A DNA stretch of 64,000 nucleotides from Pseudooceanicola marinus (GTDB taxonomy: Bacteria; Pseudomonadota; Alphaproteobacteria; Rhodobacterales; Rhodobacteraceae). Below are positions 46,137 to 54,787 of this stretch, piece after piece; position 1 is the first letter of the stretch, and each line of letters opens with the position of its first letter. The notes under the pieces were generated by a model. It made no database searches. It had not been told where the DNA came from and saw nothing but the letters and a program-made list of their open reading frames with translations. The DNA lies in assembly GCF_002786295.1 (NCBI RefSeq), contig NZ_PGTC01000029.1, positions 64,064-128,063 of the forward strand. The letters run 5' to 3'. A program made the translations under genes and the position numbers.

Positions 46137-46996
46137 GCCTCCGCCTCCTCATCCAGCGCCGCGCGGGCCCGGGCGCGCGCCGCCAGCATGCCGTGCTTCG
46201 GCGCCCAGACGAAGACGCCGAGGAAGATCAGGGTCTGCAGGATGACGATCACGCCCCCCGTGGCCCCGTCAAGGAAATAGCTGATCCAGGCACCGACGAA
46301 GCTGGTGCCGGTGCCGATCGCCACCGAGGTCAGGATGAGGCGCGGAAAGCGGTCGCATAGCAGGTAGGCCGTGGCGCCGGGCGTCACCACCATGGCGATC
46401 ACCAGGAAGGCCCCCACGGTCTGCATCGCCGCCACCACGCAGGCGGCCAGCAGAACGAAGAATACGGCCTTCAGCAGCCCGGGCCGCAGCCCGATGGACC
46501 GTGCGTGGCTTTCGTCGAAGAAGACGACGACCAGGTCCTTCCACTTCAGCGCCAGCACCGCCAGCGAGACCACCCCGATGATGACCAGCTGAAGCGTATC
46601 CTCAGGCGAGATCGCCAGGATGTTGCCCATGGTGATGGTCTGGATCGACACCGCCATCGGATTGACCGAGGCCATGAAGAGGCCGAGCCCGAAGAAGCTG
46701 GTGAAGATCAGCCCGATGATGACATCGACCTTCAGCCCGGAGCGGTTCGACAGGAACAGCATGGCCGCCGCCGCCAACCCGCCCGACAGAAAGGCGCCCA
46801 GGGCAAAGGGCAGGCCCAGCATGTAGGCCCCCGCCACCCCCGGCACGACGGAATGCGAAAGGGCGTCGCCGATCAGCGACCAGCCCTTCAGCATCAGGTA
46901 GGAGGACAGGAAGGCACAGACGCCGCCCACCAAGGCCGAGACCAGCATGGCGTTCAGCATGTAGCTGTAGGTGAAGGGTTCCCAGAGGGCGCTCAC
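46133..46996 (-). CDS. sitC: Manganese/iron ABC transporter permease SitC
   Basis: A 287-residue ABC-3 permease. [28 protein letters not shown] near residue 36, [20 protein letters not shown] and a C-terminal charged tail are seen. It resembles sitD along its length, so the pair arose by duplication. It overlaps sitB by four bases. Confidence 0.9.
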   Translation of the reverse strand: MSALWEPFTYSYMLNAMLVSALVGGVCAFLSSYLMLKGWSLIGDALSHSVVPGVAGAYMLGLPFALGAFLSGGLAAAAMLFLSNRSGLKVDVIIGLIFTSFFGLGLFMASVNPMAVSIQTITMGNILAISPEDTLQLVIIGVVSLAVLALKWKDLVVVFFDESHARSIGLRPGLLKAVFFVLLAACVVAAMQTVGAFLVIAMVVTPGATAYLLCDRFPRLILTSVAIGTGTSFVGAWISYFLDGATGGVIVILQTLIFLGVFVWAPKHGMLAARARARAALDEEAEA

Positions 46997-47892
46997 TTCT
47001 CGCCCTCCGTCACGCGGGTCTGGTCGCCGTATTGCACGAAGGGGCGTTCGTCATCGGTCAAGATGGTGACATGGCGTTCGTCATCGTCGTCATGCAGATC
47101 CGCCCCGCCCAGGGTGAAGTGGCGCAGCACGCCGCCGAAGGCCTGGGTCAGGTTCTCGCGGGTGAAGGTGGTCTCGGTCGGGCCGTAGCCCAGCACGGTG
47201 CCCTTCACCAGGACGGTGCGATCGCAGAACTCCGGCACGGTGCCGAGGTTGTGGGTCGAGACCAGCATCACCCGGCCCTCGTCGCGCAACTCGCGCAGCA
47301 GCGCGATGATCTGCTCCTCGGTCTTCACGTCGACACCGGTGAAGGGTTCGTCCAGCAGGATCACCTGCCCCTCCTGGGCCAGGGCGCGCGCCAGGAAGAC
47401 GCGTTTCTTCTGGCCGCCCGACAGCTCGCCGATCTGGCGGTGGCGGAACTCGGTCATGTTGACCCGCGCCAGCGCCTCGGCCACGGCGGCATGATCGGCG
47501 GCCCTGGGGCGCCGCAGGAAGCCCATGTGGCCATAGCGCCCCATCATCACCACGTCTTCGACCAGCACCGGGAAGGACCAGTCGACCTCCTCTGACTGGG
47601 GGACATAGGCGACCAGGTTCTTCTTCAGCGCCTCCTTCACGGTCATGCCCAGCAGGCGGATTTCTCCGCCCGCGACGGGGACAAATCCCATGATCGCCTT
47701 GAACAGAGTGGACTTGCCGGCCCCGTTCACCCCCACCAGGGCGGTGACAGTGCCGCGCGGGATCTCGAAACTGGCGTGGCGCAGGGCGGTGTGGCCGTTG
47801 CGATAGGTCACCGTCACGTCGCTGGCCCGGATGCCGCCCCCCGCCTCGTCGGCGCGGGTCTCGGCGGTTGGGGACTGGCTGTCTTTCATCAT
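46993..47892 (-). CDS. sitB: Manganese/iron ABC transporter ATP-binding protein SitB
   Basis: A 299-residue ABC ATPase. Walker A is [14 protein letters not shown], signature [16 protein letters not shown], Walker [13 protein letters not shown] and switch His in STHNLG. I place the start at the ATG at 47892 because GGAAAG lies five bases ahead of it; an ATG four codons upstream is the alternative. A C-terminal acidic/His stretch ([14 protein letters not shown]) could bind metal and modulate activity. Confidence 0.92.
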   Translation of the reverse strand: MMKDSQSPTAETRADEAGGGIRASDVTVTYRNGHTALRHASFEIPRGTVTALVGVNGAGKSTLFKAIMGFVPVAGGEIRLLGMTVKEALKKNLVAYVPQSEEVDWSFPVLVEDVVMMGRYGHMGFLRRPRAADHAAVAEALARVNMTEFRHRQIGELSGGQKKRVFLARALAQEGQVILLDEPFTGVDVKTEEQIIALLRELRDEGRVMLVSTHNLGTVPEFCDRTVLVKGTVLGYGPTETTFTRENLTQAFGGVLRHFTLGGADLHDDDDERHVTILTDDERPFVQYGDQTRVTEGEK

Positions 47893-47972
47893 GCGTCTTT
47901 CCATCGGCCCGTACGCGGGCCCTCGTATCCTTACACCGGCCCCGTTGCGGCGGCCGGCGAAATATCGCGGCC

Positions 47973-48872
47973 CTAGTTCATGCCCTCTTCCAGGCCATGC
48001 GCAATGGTCTCTGCGGTGACCCTCATCAGATCGAGGTAGCTGGGCACCGGGCCGCCCGCCTCCGACAGGCTGTCGACGTAAAGGACGCCGCCATATTGGG
48101 CACCGGTTTCCCGCGCGACCTGTTTCGCCGGGTCGGTGTTCACCGTGCTTTCGCAGAAGACGACCGGAATGTCGTTCTCGCTCACCCCGTCGATCACGGC
48201 CCGCACCTGCTGGGGCGTGCCCATCTGGTCGGCGTTCATCGGCCAGAGGTACAGCTCCTTCATGCCGAAATCCCGGGCGAGGTAGCTGAAGGCGCCCTCG
48301 CAGGTCACCAGCCAGCGCTGCGCCTCGGGGATCCGGGCGATCTCCTCGCGCAGCGGCTCCAGCGTGTCGCGCAGCTGCTGGCGGTAGGCCTCGGCATTGG
48401 CGGCATAGACCTCGGCGTTGTCGGGGTCGTGCTCGGCAAAGGCCGCCTCGATATTGTCGATGTAGATCATCGCGTTATCCAGGCCCATCCAGGCATGCGG
48501 ATTGGGCTGCCCCTCGTAGGAGCCGCCGGAGATGGAGATCGGGTCGATCCCCTCGCTCAGCGTCACGGCCGGCACATCGCGCAGGTTGGCGAGGAACTGT
48601 TCGAACCACAGCTCCAGGTTCAGGCCGTTCCACAGGATCAGGTCCGCGTCATGGGCGCGCACGATGTCACGCGGGGTGGGTTCGTAGCCGTGGATCTCCG
48701 CCCCCGGCTTGGTGAGCGACACGACCTCGGCGGCATCGCCCGCCACCTGGGCGGCCATGTCCGCCAGGACGGTAAAGGTGGTGACCACCTTCATCTTGTC
48801 GGCCGCCATGGCCCCCTGCGCCAGCATCAGCGCCAGGCCCGTTCCGCCCAGCAAGGCCTTCCAAGTTGTCAT
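47973..48872 (-). CDS. sitA: Manganese/iron ABC transporter binding protein SitA
   Basis: A 299-residue cluster A-I (ZnuA/PsaA-like) metal-binding protein. It has a signal peptide ending GAMA, then [16 protein letters not shown], metal His in [12 protein letters not shown], a second His in [10 protein letters not shown], Glu in VFCESTVN and Asp in YVDSLS. The His-His-Glu-Asp set and lack of the ZnuA His-rich loop favour Mn/Fe over Zn. It heads the sitABCD operon behind two Mur-like palindromes. Confidence 0.92.
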   Translation of the reverse strand: MTTWKALLGGTGLALMLAQGAMAADKMKVVTTFTVLADMAAQVAGDAAEVVSLTKPGAEIHGYEPTPRDIVRAHDADLILWNGLNLELWFEQFLANLRDVPAVTLSEGIDPISISGGSYEGQPNPHAWMGLDNAMIYIDNIEAAFAEHDPDNAEVYAANAEAYRQQLRDTLEPLREEIARIPEAQRWLVTCEGAFSYLARDFGMKELYLWPMNADQMGTPQQVRAVIDGVSENDIPVVFCESTVNTDPAKQVARETGAQYGGVLYVDSLSEAGGPVPSYLDLMRVTAETIAHGLEEGMN

Positions 48873-48927
48873 CGCGCGTCAATCCTCGCCCTTGTCCGAT
48901 ACCGCCGCGACCGGGGCCGCAGCTTTC

Positions 48928-48994
48928 TTGCAACTTATTCTCAACTAAAAAGATGACAAGAGGCGAAGTCAAGAAAGTTGCGAACCGTTCGCAA
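48928..48994 (-). promoter_or_regulatory. Two Mur/Fur-like palindromes upstream of sitA
   Basis: TTGCGAACCGTTCGCAA at 48978-48994 is a perfect 7-3-7 inverted repeat. A second 17-mer at 48928-48944 (TTGCAACTTATTCTCAA) matches it at 11 positions, keeping the outer TTGC and CAA arms. They precede the sitA start by about 106 and 56 nt. Manganese-responsive Mur (a Fur protein) controls sitABCD in alphaproteobacteria, so these are its likely operators. Confidence 0.65.
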
Positions 48995-49146
48995 TACATT
49001 CATCTCCTCCCCCCTCTTGCCCGCGAAACGCGCAACACAGGGCGACCGATGCGCGCCACACGGGGATCCGCGCCTGCCGCGTGCCCCCTCTGGCCTCTCC
49101 AGCGGCCTGCACCTAGGATGCCTGCAGACAGGCCACAGGACGCACC

Positions 49147-50310
49147 ATGACCGCCCCCACCTCCCTCGACGGGCTGGAGCCCGGATATGACATCCCCGCC
49201 CTGCCCGGCATGACCCTGGCGGAGGTGCAGACCCCCTGCCTGATCCTTGACCTCGACGCTCTGGAGAGAAACATTGCCAAGCTGGGCGCCTTCATCCGCG
49301 CCCGGGGCCTGCGCCACCGGGCGCACGCCAAGATGCACAAGTCGGTCGACGTGGCCCGGCTGCAGATGTCGCTGGGCGGCGCCTGCGGGATCTGCTGTCA
49401 GAAGGTGTCGGAGGCGGAGGTCTTTGCCCGCGCCGGCCTGCCGGACATCCTGATCTCGAACCAGGTGCGCGGCGCGGCACGGATCGACCGATTGGCGCGG
49501 CTGCCCCGGACCGGAGCGGCGATCTCGGTCTGCCTCGACGACCTGGCCAACGTCGCCGAGCTGCAGGCGGCCTGCGCTCGCCACGGCACCCGGATCGACG
49601 CGCTGGTCGAGATCGACTGCGGCGGGTCCCGCTGCGGTACAACCTCTGACGCGCAGATGCTGGCCATCGCCCGCGCCATCGACGCCGCCCCGAACCTGAC
49701 CTTTGGCGGCATCCAGGCCTACCACGGCCCGGCCCAGCACCTGCCCACCCATGCCGACCGCCGCGCCGCGCTGGATGAAACCATCGCCGTGACCCGCGCC
49801 GCCGTCGCCACCTTGACCGACGCGGGCCTCCCGCCCCCGCTGGTCACTGGCGGCGGCACCGGCAGCTACCTCTTCGAGGCGGCCTCGGGCATCTTCACCG
49901 AGCTGCAATGTGGCTCCTACGCCTTCATGGATGCCGACTACGGCCGGCTGAGGGATGAGGCGGGCCAGCGCCTGGACGCCGGCACCTGGGACAACGCCCT
50001 CTTCCTGCTGACCGAGGTGATGTCCCACACCCACCCGACCCGCGCCATCTGCGACGCCGGACTGAAGGTGCAATCGCTCGACTCGGGCCTGCCGGTGGTG
50101 CACGGGCGGTCCGATGTCACCTATACCCAATGCTCCGACGAACATGGCACGATCGAGGACCCGGAAGGCGCGCTGACCGTGGGTGACCGGCTGCGCCTGG
50201 TGCCGGGGCATTGCGACCCCACCTGCAACATCCACGACTGGTACGTGGGCCTGCGCGGCGACCGGGTGGAGGTGCTCTGGCCCGTCTCCGCCCGTGGCAA
50301 GGCCTTCTGA
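49147..50310 (+). CDS. DSD1 family PLP enzyme (D-threonine aldolase/3-hydroxy-D-aspartate aldolase-like)
   Basis: A 387-residue fold-type III PLP enzyme. The barrel begins VQTPCLILDLDALERNI; the PLP Lys is in HAKMHKSVDVARLQ; EIDCGGSRCG and VTGGGTGSY bind the cofactor phosphate. The C-terminal PGHCDPTCNIHD holds the metal ligands of D-threonine aldolases. Such enzymes cleave beta-hydroxy-D-amino acids to glycine and an aldehyde or glyoxylate. It is followed after 20 nt by a NUDIX gene. No bhcABD neighbours are visible, so a beta-hydroxyaspartate cycle role is not shown. Confidence 0.85.
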   Translation: MTAPTSLDGLEPGYDIPALPGMTLAEVQTPCLILDLDALERNIAKLGAFIRARGLRHRAHAKMHKSVDVARLQMSLGGACGICCQKVSEAEVFARAGLPDILISNQVRGAARIDRLARLPRTGAAISVCLDDLANVAELQAACARHGTRIDALVEIDCGGSRCGTTSDAQMLAIARAIDAAPNLTFGGIQAYHGPAQHLPTHADRRAALDETIAVTRAAVATLTDAGLPPPLVTGGGTGSYLFEAASGIFTELQCGSYAFMDADYGRLRDEAGQRLDAGTWDNALFLLTEVMSHTHPTRAICDAGLKVQSLDSGLPVVHGRSDVTYTQCSDEHGTIEDPEGALTVGDRLRLVPGHCDPTCNIHDWYVGLRGDRVEVLWPVSARGKAF

Positions 50311-50330
50311 TCCCGATAACGGAGCCGACA

Positions 50331-50765
50331 ATGACCGATCTTGCGCATCCGATTCCCGCCGTGCTCTGCGTCTGCCTGCGCGGACCCGAGGTGCTGCTGG
50401 TGCGCCGCGCCAATCCGCCCGATGCCGGGCTCTGGGGCTTTCCCGGCGGCAAGATCGACGCGGGAGAGACCATGGCCCTGGCGGCACAGCGCGAGCTGGC
50501 CGAGGAAACCGGGCTGACCGCCCTTTCTGCCGGGCCGGTGCTGGGGGCCAGCGATGTGCTCGACCGCGACGCGGAGGGCGCCCTGCGCCATCACTACGTG
50601 CTGCTGGCCGTGCTGTGCACCCTGCCCGCGGATGCTCCGCCCCCACAGGCCGCCGACGATGCGCTGGAGGCCGCCTGGGTGCCCCTGGCCGAGATCGACC
50701 ACCGCCCCTGCAGCGCCGGGGTCGCCGAACTGGCCAACCTGGCCCGGACCAGCCACGGAGGCTGA
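50331..50765 (+). CDS. NUDIX hydrolase
   Basis: A 144-residue protein. The Nudix box spans GGKIDAGETMALAAQREL to AEETGL, preceded by LLVRRANPPDAGLWGFPGG, almost identical to the TPP-controlled NUDIX protein at 19510-19959. It is co-transcribed with the PLP enzyme. No riboswitch precedes it. The substrate is unknown; the two genes are probably paralogues with different control. Confidence 0.87.
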   Translation: MTDLAHPIPAVLCVCLRGPEVLLVRRANPPDAGLWGFPGGKIDAGETMALAAQRELAEETGLTALSAGPVLGASDVLDRDAEGALRHHYVLLAVLCTLPADAPPPQAADDALEAAWVPLAEIDHRPCSAGVAELANLARTSHGG

Positions 50766-51358
50766 AGGCGCCCATGCCTCACGGACGTCGTGACAGGGGC
50801 GGAAAAGGCCAGTGCGGCCAGCCACTTGCCAGACAGAGACCGCGTGGCCTGGCAAATTCCGAGCAAAAGAGTCACCCTCCAAAGCCCGATGCTTTCTATC
50901 AACTATTTGATTTTATTCACTTTTATCTTGCGCCCGCCGAGGCCACGGGGTAGGAAAGCGTCAAGACAGCAAGCCAGCCAATCGCCAGCAAGCCATCCCC
51001 TTTCCCGCCAGCTCGACCGACCCAGCGACCCTCTGCCCAGATGGCAGCACGGTCTGCCAGGCCTCCAGCCCGCTCTCCTCCAGACAGATCCGCGTCACGG
51101 CCGCCACCAAGCCCGCCAACCTCCGACCGGAGGACAGCTCGCCAGGCCGCCCCTGTGATGCAGACCGGGCGACCCGGCTCGCCTCACGCTCGCAACCGCG
51201 CCCCTGCGCCCCTTCTCCCCAAGGACGCGCACCGCCAGGCAGCCAGCCATCCCGGGCCACCAGCCCGATCGCGTAGTCCAGACACTCCCCCACAACCAAG
51301 ACGATAGTCCCATTTCCCTCGCAGCGGCAGCCTATACGCTCGTGCAAAGTGGTCATGA
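50766..51358. other. Region of 593 nt, no confident gene
   Basis: A leftward frame from 51356 to 50961 (131 codons, beginning MTTLHERIGCRCEGN) is open and divergent from the next gene, but its codon positions lack the usual bias and it matches nothing I know. AT-rich sequence near 50890-50935 could be a promoter or end region. I leave it uncalled. Confidence 0.4.
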
Positions 51359-52306
51359 GTGTCAGACGTTACCGAAATGCGAAAAAATGTTGAGGCCTCC
51401 GCGCCAGACCGGCCAGTCCTGATCGGGATCGCCGGGCAGGACCGGGCGCTGGAACCCGTCATTCGAAGCCTGGAAAACCGTTCAGACGGGCGACGCGCGC
51501 CCCTGCGCCTGCGCCGCTTTCCCCTGCCCGATCTCACTGGCCTGGGTGCCGCGCGCCGACTGATGAACGCGGGCCGCTCCGGCGGCTTCGACGCGGTACA
51601 CTTCGCCGACCCGCTGCGGGCGGACATCACCGACCTGCTGGCCGATCGCCGTTCGCCGCTGGCGCCGGGACAGATCGTCGACACCCTGCTGTTCAGCGAC
51701 GCAGGGCCCGCGCTTGGCTACGATGCCGGCACCCACGCGCTGCAAGATTGCCTGGCTCCCTTCCTCTCCGGGCGGCCCGCGCACCACGTGCTGATCGTCG
51801 GCGCCGGAACCGAGGGACAGTCGGTGGCCATGGCGCTGGCCGCGCTTGGGGTGACCCGGCTGACTTTCTACGACTGCGACATGGGACGCGCGGCGGCGCT
51901 GGCCAATCTCGTTAACCGCGCAACGCGGTCCCGTGCCGCGCTGCTGGCCAGTCCGGAAGGCCTGTTCCACGAATTTTCGCGCCCCGGCCTGACCCGCGGC
52001 TGGATCGACGGGATCGTCAACGCAACCCCCGTTGGCGGCCCGCACCGGCCGGGCCAGGTCCTGCCGGACGAGGGATTTGAGGCACCGCTGTGGCTGGTCG
52101 ATATCGCCGCGACCGATGGCACGACACCACTGACCCGACGGGCCGCCGACCGCGGCTGCGCCCTTTTGACGGGGGCCGAGATTGCATGGCGCAGGGCCGA
52201 ACGGTTGCTGGCCTGCTCCCAGGGTGGCGGGCAGATCGGCTGCTCACCGCGATCCTGCCAGATTGACCTGGCACCATGTGCAACGCCCGTCAGCCAGGCG
52301 GGGTGA
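51359..52306 (+). CDS. Shikimate dehydrogenase-like (AroE family) protein
   Basis: A 315-residue protein. The C-terminal Rossmann domain is clear: HVLIVGAGTEGQSVAMALAALGVTRLTFYDCDMGRAAALANL (about residues 142-183), as in AroE/YdiB. The N-terminal substrate domain is atypical: the usual SxSPxxHN segment is not visible, and the catalytic Lys region is replaced by AVHFADPLRADITDLL. It may act on a different quinate-like substrate or be inactive as AroE. The start is GTG at 51359 or ATG at 51377. The Cys-rich tail after residue 285 looks unusual. Confidence 0.7.
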   Translation: MSDVTEMRKNVEASAPDRPVLIGIAGQDRALEPVIRSLENRSDGRRAPLRLRRFPLPDLTGLGAARRLMNAGRSGGFDAVHFADPLRADITDLLADRRSPLAPGQIVDTLLFSDAGPALGYDAGTHALQDCLAPFLSGRPAHHVLIVGAGTEGQSVAMALAALGVTRLTFYDCDMGRAAALANLVNRATRSRAALLASPEGLFHEFSRPGLTRGWIDGIVNATPVGGPHRPGQVLPDEGFEAPLWLVDIAATDGTTPLTRRAADRGCALLTGAEIAWRRAERLLACSQGGGQIGCSPRSCQIDLAPCATPVSQAG

Positions 52307-52619
52307 TCCCTCTGCCGCCCCGATCCTGGCGGCCCCGTGCCCACCCTGCCCGCACATCAGGCCCGCAGAAAGCCCGCCTGGCACAGAAGCCATTCGGTGA
52401 CCCCGCCCTTGCGCGGGGCGACAAGGCAATGCAGGACGAAACGCAGCGGCGACAGTTCGGTCATGGTATCCCCCGATCCATGGGCAAAGGTGATGCAGAC
52501 CGGGTAGCGCGCGCCGGTAACATCCCCGTGACGGCCCCGCGACCCGTTGATGACCGCGCAGGTGCCCCGCCGACCCGCGCCCACTGGATTTTCCCGCAGC
52601 CTCGGGCTAAGCGCGGGGC
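52307..52619. other. Intergenic region, 313 nt, possible 35-codon ORF
   Basis: On the minus strand, an ATG at 52464 after GGGGAT opens a 35-residue frame (MTELSPLRFVLHCLVAPRKG at the start) ending at 52357. The peptide is hydrophobic and basic. It could be a real small protein or chance; I have no family for it. Otherwise the region shows no motif. Confidence 0.35.
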
Positions 52620-53189
52620 ATGTCGCGCACCATCCTGTTCAACAAGCCCTTCGGCGTCCTGCCGCAATTCACCGACCGTGGCACCGAAGGCTCCGCCCGA
52701 CCGACGCTGTCGGATCACATCGATCTGCCTGGCGTCTACCCCGCAGGCCGGCTGGACCGCGACAGCGAGGGGCTGATGGTTCTGACCTCGGACGGGCGGC
52801 TTCAGGCCCGGATCAGCCATCCCAAGTTCAAGCTGCCGAAACGCTACTGGGCGCAGGTCGAGGGGACGCCCGACGAGGCCGCCCTGAAAGCCCTGCGCGA
52901 AGGCGTGACCCTGAAGGACGGGCCGACGCGTCCCGCCAAGCTGCAACGGATCGAGGAACCCGCCGGCCTCTGGCCACGCAATCCGCCGATCCGCGTCCGA
53001 CAGAGCGTGCCCGACTGCTGGATCGCGCTGGAGATCACCGAAGGCCGCAACCGGCAGGTGCGCCGCATGTGCGCCCACGTCGGCCACCCCTGCCTGCGCC
53101 TGATCCGCGCCGCCATCGGCCCCTGGGAGCTTGGCGACCTGTCCCCAGGCGCCTGGCGGGACGCCCCGCAGGTACGCCTGACCCGCTGA
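52620..53189 (+). CDS. rluE: 23S rRNA pseudouridine synthase, RluE type
   Basis: A 189-residue enzyme of the RsuA/RluB/E/F group without an S4 domain, as RluE. The catalytic Asp lies in [19 protein letters not shown]; other marks are [29 protein letters not shown] and [29 protein letters not shown]. RluE modifies U2457 of E. coli 23S rRNA. Length and architecture agree. Confidence 0.88.
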   Translation: MSRTILFNKPFGVLPQFTDRGTEGSARPTLSDHIDLPGVYPAGRLDRDSEGLMVLTSDGRLQARISHPKFKLPKRYWAQVEGTPDEAALKALREGVTLKDGPTRPAKLQRIEEPAGLWPRNPPIRVRQSVPDCWIALEITEGRNRQVRRMCAHVGHPCLRLIRAAIGPWELGDLSPGAWRDAPQVRLTR

Positions 53190-53574
53190 CCCGGCCCAGG
53201 GGCGCGATGCGGCGCACTCCTCCTAGGGGGCCAGAAGCAGCGTCGAAGCCACCTCCCGCTGGAGCCTCGCGCTTGCCCTGCACAGAGTAAACCGAATTGA
53301 AGAAGGCCGAGACCTCCTCGGCGCTCGGTCCCGAGCGGCGTCTCTATTGGCCGATGAGACTACCCATGGGGATGTGACCCCGCTCAAGCAGCATAGAGGG
53401 ATTCCGCAAGCTGCTGTTCAACGGCAACACGTGTTGAATGTATTCAACATGACAAGTCTCACGCCCAATCTGGGTCGCCGGCGACATCACCGAGCGCTCA
53501 TCCGAGACCAAACCGAGTCTTCAATTTTATTACTTTAATTTCAGTCAATTAGATTAATATGCTAAAGTAGAAGA
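53190..53574. other. Intergenic region, 385 nt, with overlapping palindromes
   Basis: It separates the convergent rluE and dctP genes. CAACACGTGTTG (53425-53436) is a perfect palindrome and shares four bases with GTTGAATGTATTCAAC (53433-53448), whose six-base arms are also perfect. The right third (53510-53574) is strongly AT-rich. Operators are not expected between two 3' ends, so this may mark a lost gene. A 63-codon rightward frame across it is not convincing. Confidence 0.45.
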
Positions 53575-54585
53575 TCACATCTGGGCGTCTCTCAACGCCG
53601 CCATCATCGTATCGTAAAGATGCTGCGCCGGCAGGTCTCGGGCGGTCATCTCCGCGATCCACTGATCGCGGATCGGGTCGGCGGCCCTGGCGCGGAAGAC
53701 GGCCAGATCCTCGTCGGAGAAGGTCACCTTCTCCACCCCGCGCTCTTCCAGCACCTGGCCCCACGTCGCGTAGATCTTCGCGTATTCAGCCATGTAGTGC
53801 TCCATCGCCTCGGGCACCGCCGCGTCCAGAGCGGCCCGATGGCCCTCCGGCAGCGCCTCGTAGGCGTCGGTATTGACCACGACCGGGCAATTGACGGTGC
53901 CGGGGTTGAGGTTGGTGGTCCACCAATCCGCCACGTCGATCGTGCGGAAACTCAGATGGGCATGAGGGGCAAAGGCCACCGTGTCCACCGTGCCGCTGTC
54001 CAGCGCCGCATAGGCCTCGGACGAAGTGACGGAGCTCGGCACGGCGCCCACGGTCCGGAAGGCCTGACCCATGCCGCCCGTGGCGCGCACGCGCATCCCG
54101 TCGAAGTCCTTCAAGGTGCGTCGCGGTGCCCCGGTGCCGACGATATTGTATTGCGGCAACGGCGAGGGCATCAGCAGCGTCGCGTTCCAGCGCCCCAGAT
54201 CTTCCCTTGTGGCCGGGTGGTTATAGACCGCCATTGAAGCTGCGATTTCCTCCTCCAGCGTGTTCACGCCCAGGAACGGCAGTTCCAGCACCGTGATCGT
54301 GGGGGTCTTGTCGCGGTGATAGCCGGCGCAGAACTGGGCCATCTCGAACGCCCCGATCGCGATCCCATCCAGGGTCTCGGTGTTCTTCGACAACCCGCCA
54401 TAGCGGATGTCGAGGGTGAACATGCCCTGTGTACTCTCCTCCAGCAGCTCCGCCAGCTTTTCCACATGGGCGGTGAAGGCCCGCGGCTTGCCCCAGAGAG
54501 AGACGCTCCACTCCTCCGCCCGGACGGTCCCGGTAGCGCAAAGGGACAGCGCCGCAGCCGCGGCGCCGATCAAAAAGGGCCTCAT
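53575..54585 (-). CDS. dctP: TRAP transporter periplasmic binding protein, DctP type
   Basis: A 336-residue DctP/TeaA family protein. Signal peptide MRPFLIGAAAAALSLCATGT ending VRA; then LAELLEESTQGMFTLDIRYGG, MAQFCAGYH, PRRTLKDFDGMRVRATGGMGQAF (conserved Arg that binds the substrate carboxylate) and VDTVAFAPHAHLSFR. It should capture an organic acid in the periplasm. No DctQ or DctM membrane genes are nearby, so it is an orphan or uses membrane subunits encoded elsewhere. Confidence 0.88.
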   Translation of the reverse strand: MRPFLIGAAAAALSLCATGTVRAEEWSVSLWGKPRAFTAHVEKLAELLEESTQGMFTLDIRYGGLSKNTETLDGIAIGAFEMAQFCAGYHRDKTPTITVLELPFLGVNTLEEEIAASMAVYNHPATREDLGRWNATLLMPSPLPQYNIVGTGAPRRTLKDFDGMRVRATGGMGQAFRTVGAVPSSVTSSEAYAALDSGTVDTVAFAPHAHLSFRTIDVADWWTTNLNPGTVNCPVVVNTDAYEALPEGHRAALDAAVPEAMEHYMAEYAKIYATWGQVLEERGVEKVTFSDEDLAVFRARAADPIRDQWIAEMTARDLPAQHLYDTMMAALRDAQM

Positions 54586-54787
54586 GGTGTCCTCCCTTGC
54601 CGGCCCTCTCCTCCGGGGCCGATCACAGGGAGAAGCCTAAAGGCTGACCGCCCCCGCGCAAGAGGATTTACCCATCATCGGACCGGACGGGGCGCGCCTT
54701 GCCCCGTTCCGCAAGATCATACAGACACAGGATTTTCACCACCTTCCGGTTGTAGATCCCCCGTACGGCTTTCCCTTTTTCAATCTC

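Noticed and set aside
49147-50310. A beta-hydroxyaspartate cycle gene (bhcC)
   Set aside because: The protein fits the DSD1/3-hydroxyaspartate aldolase group, but the companion genes bhcA, bhcB and bhcD and their regulator are not adjacent, so the specific name is not supported.
50961-51356. 131-codon leftward frame divergent from the AroE-like gene
   Set aside because: No family resemblance, weak third-position bias and no good ribosome site. Position is suggestive, so it is noted within the region entry but not called.
53347-53538. 63-codon rightward frame through the palindromes
   Set aside because: Composition and content look non-coding, and there is no ribosome site or similarity.
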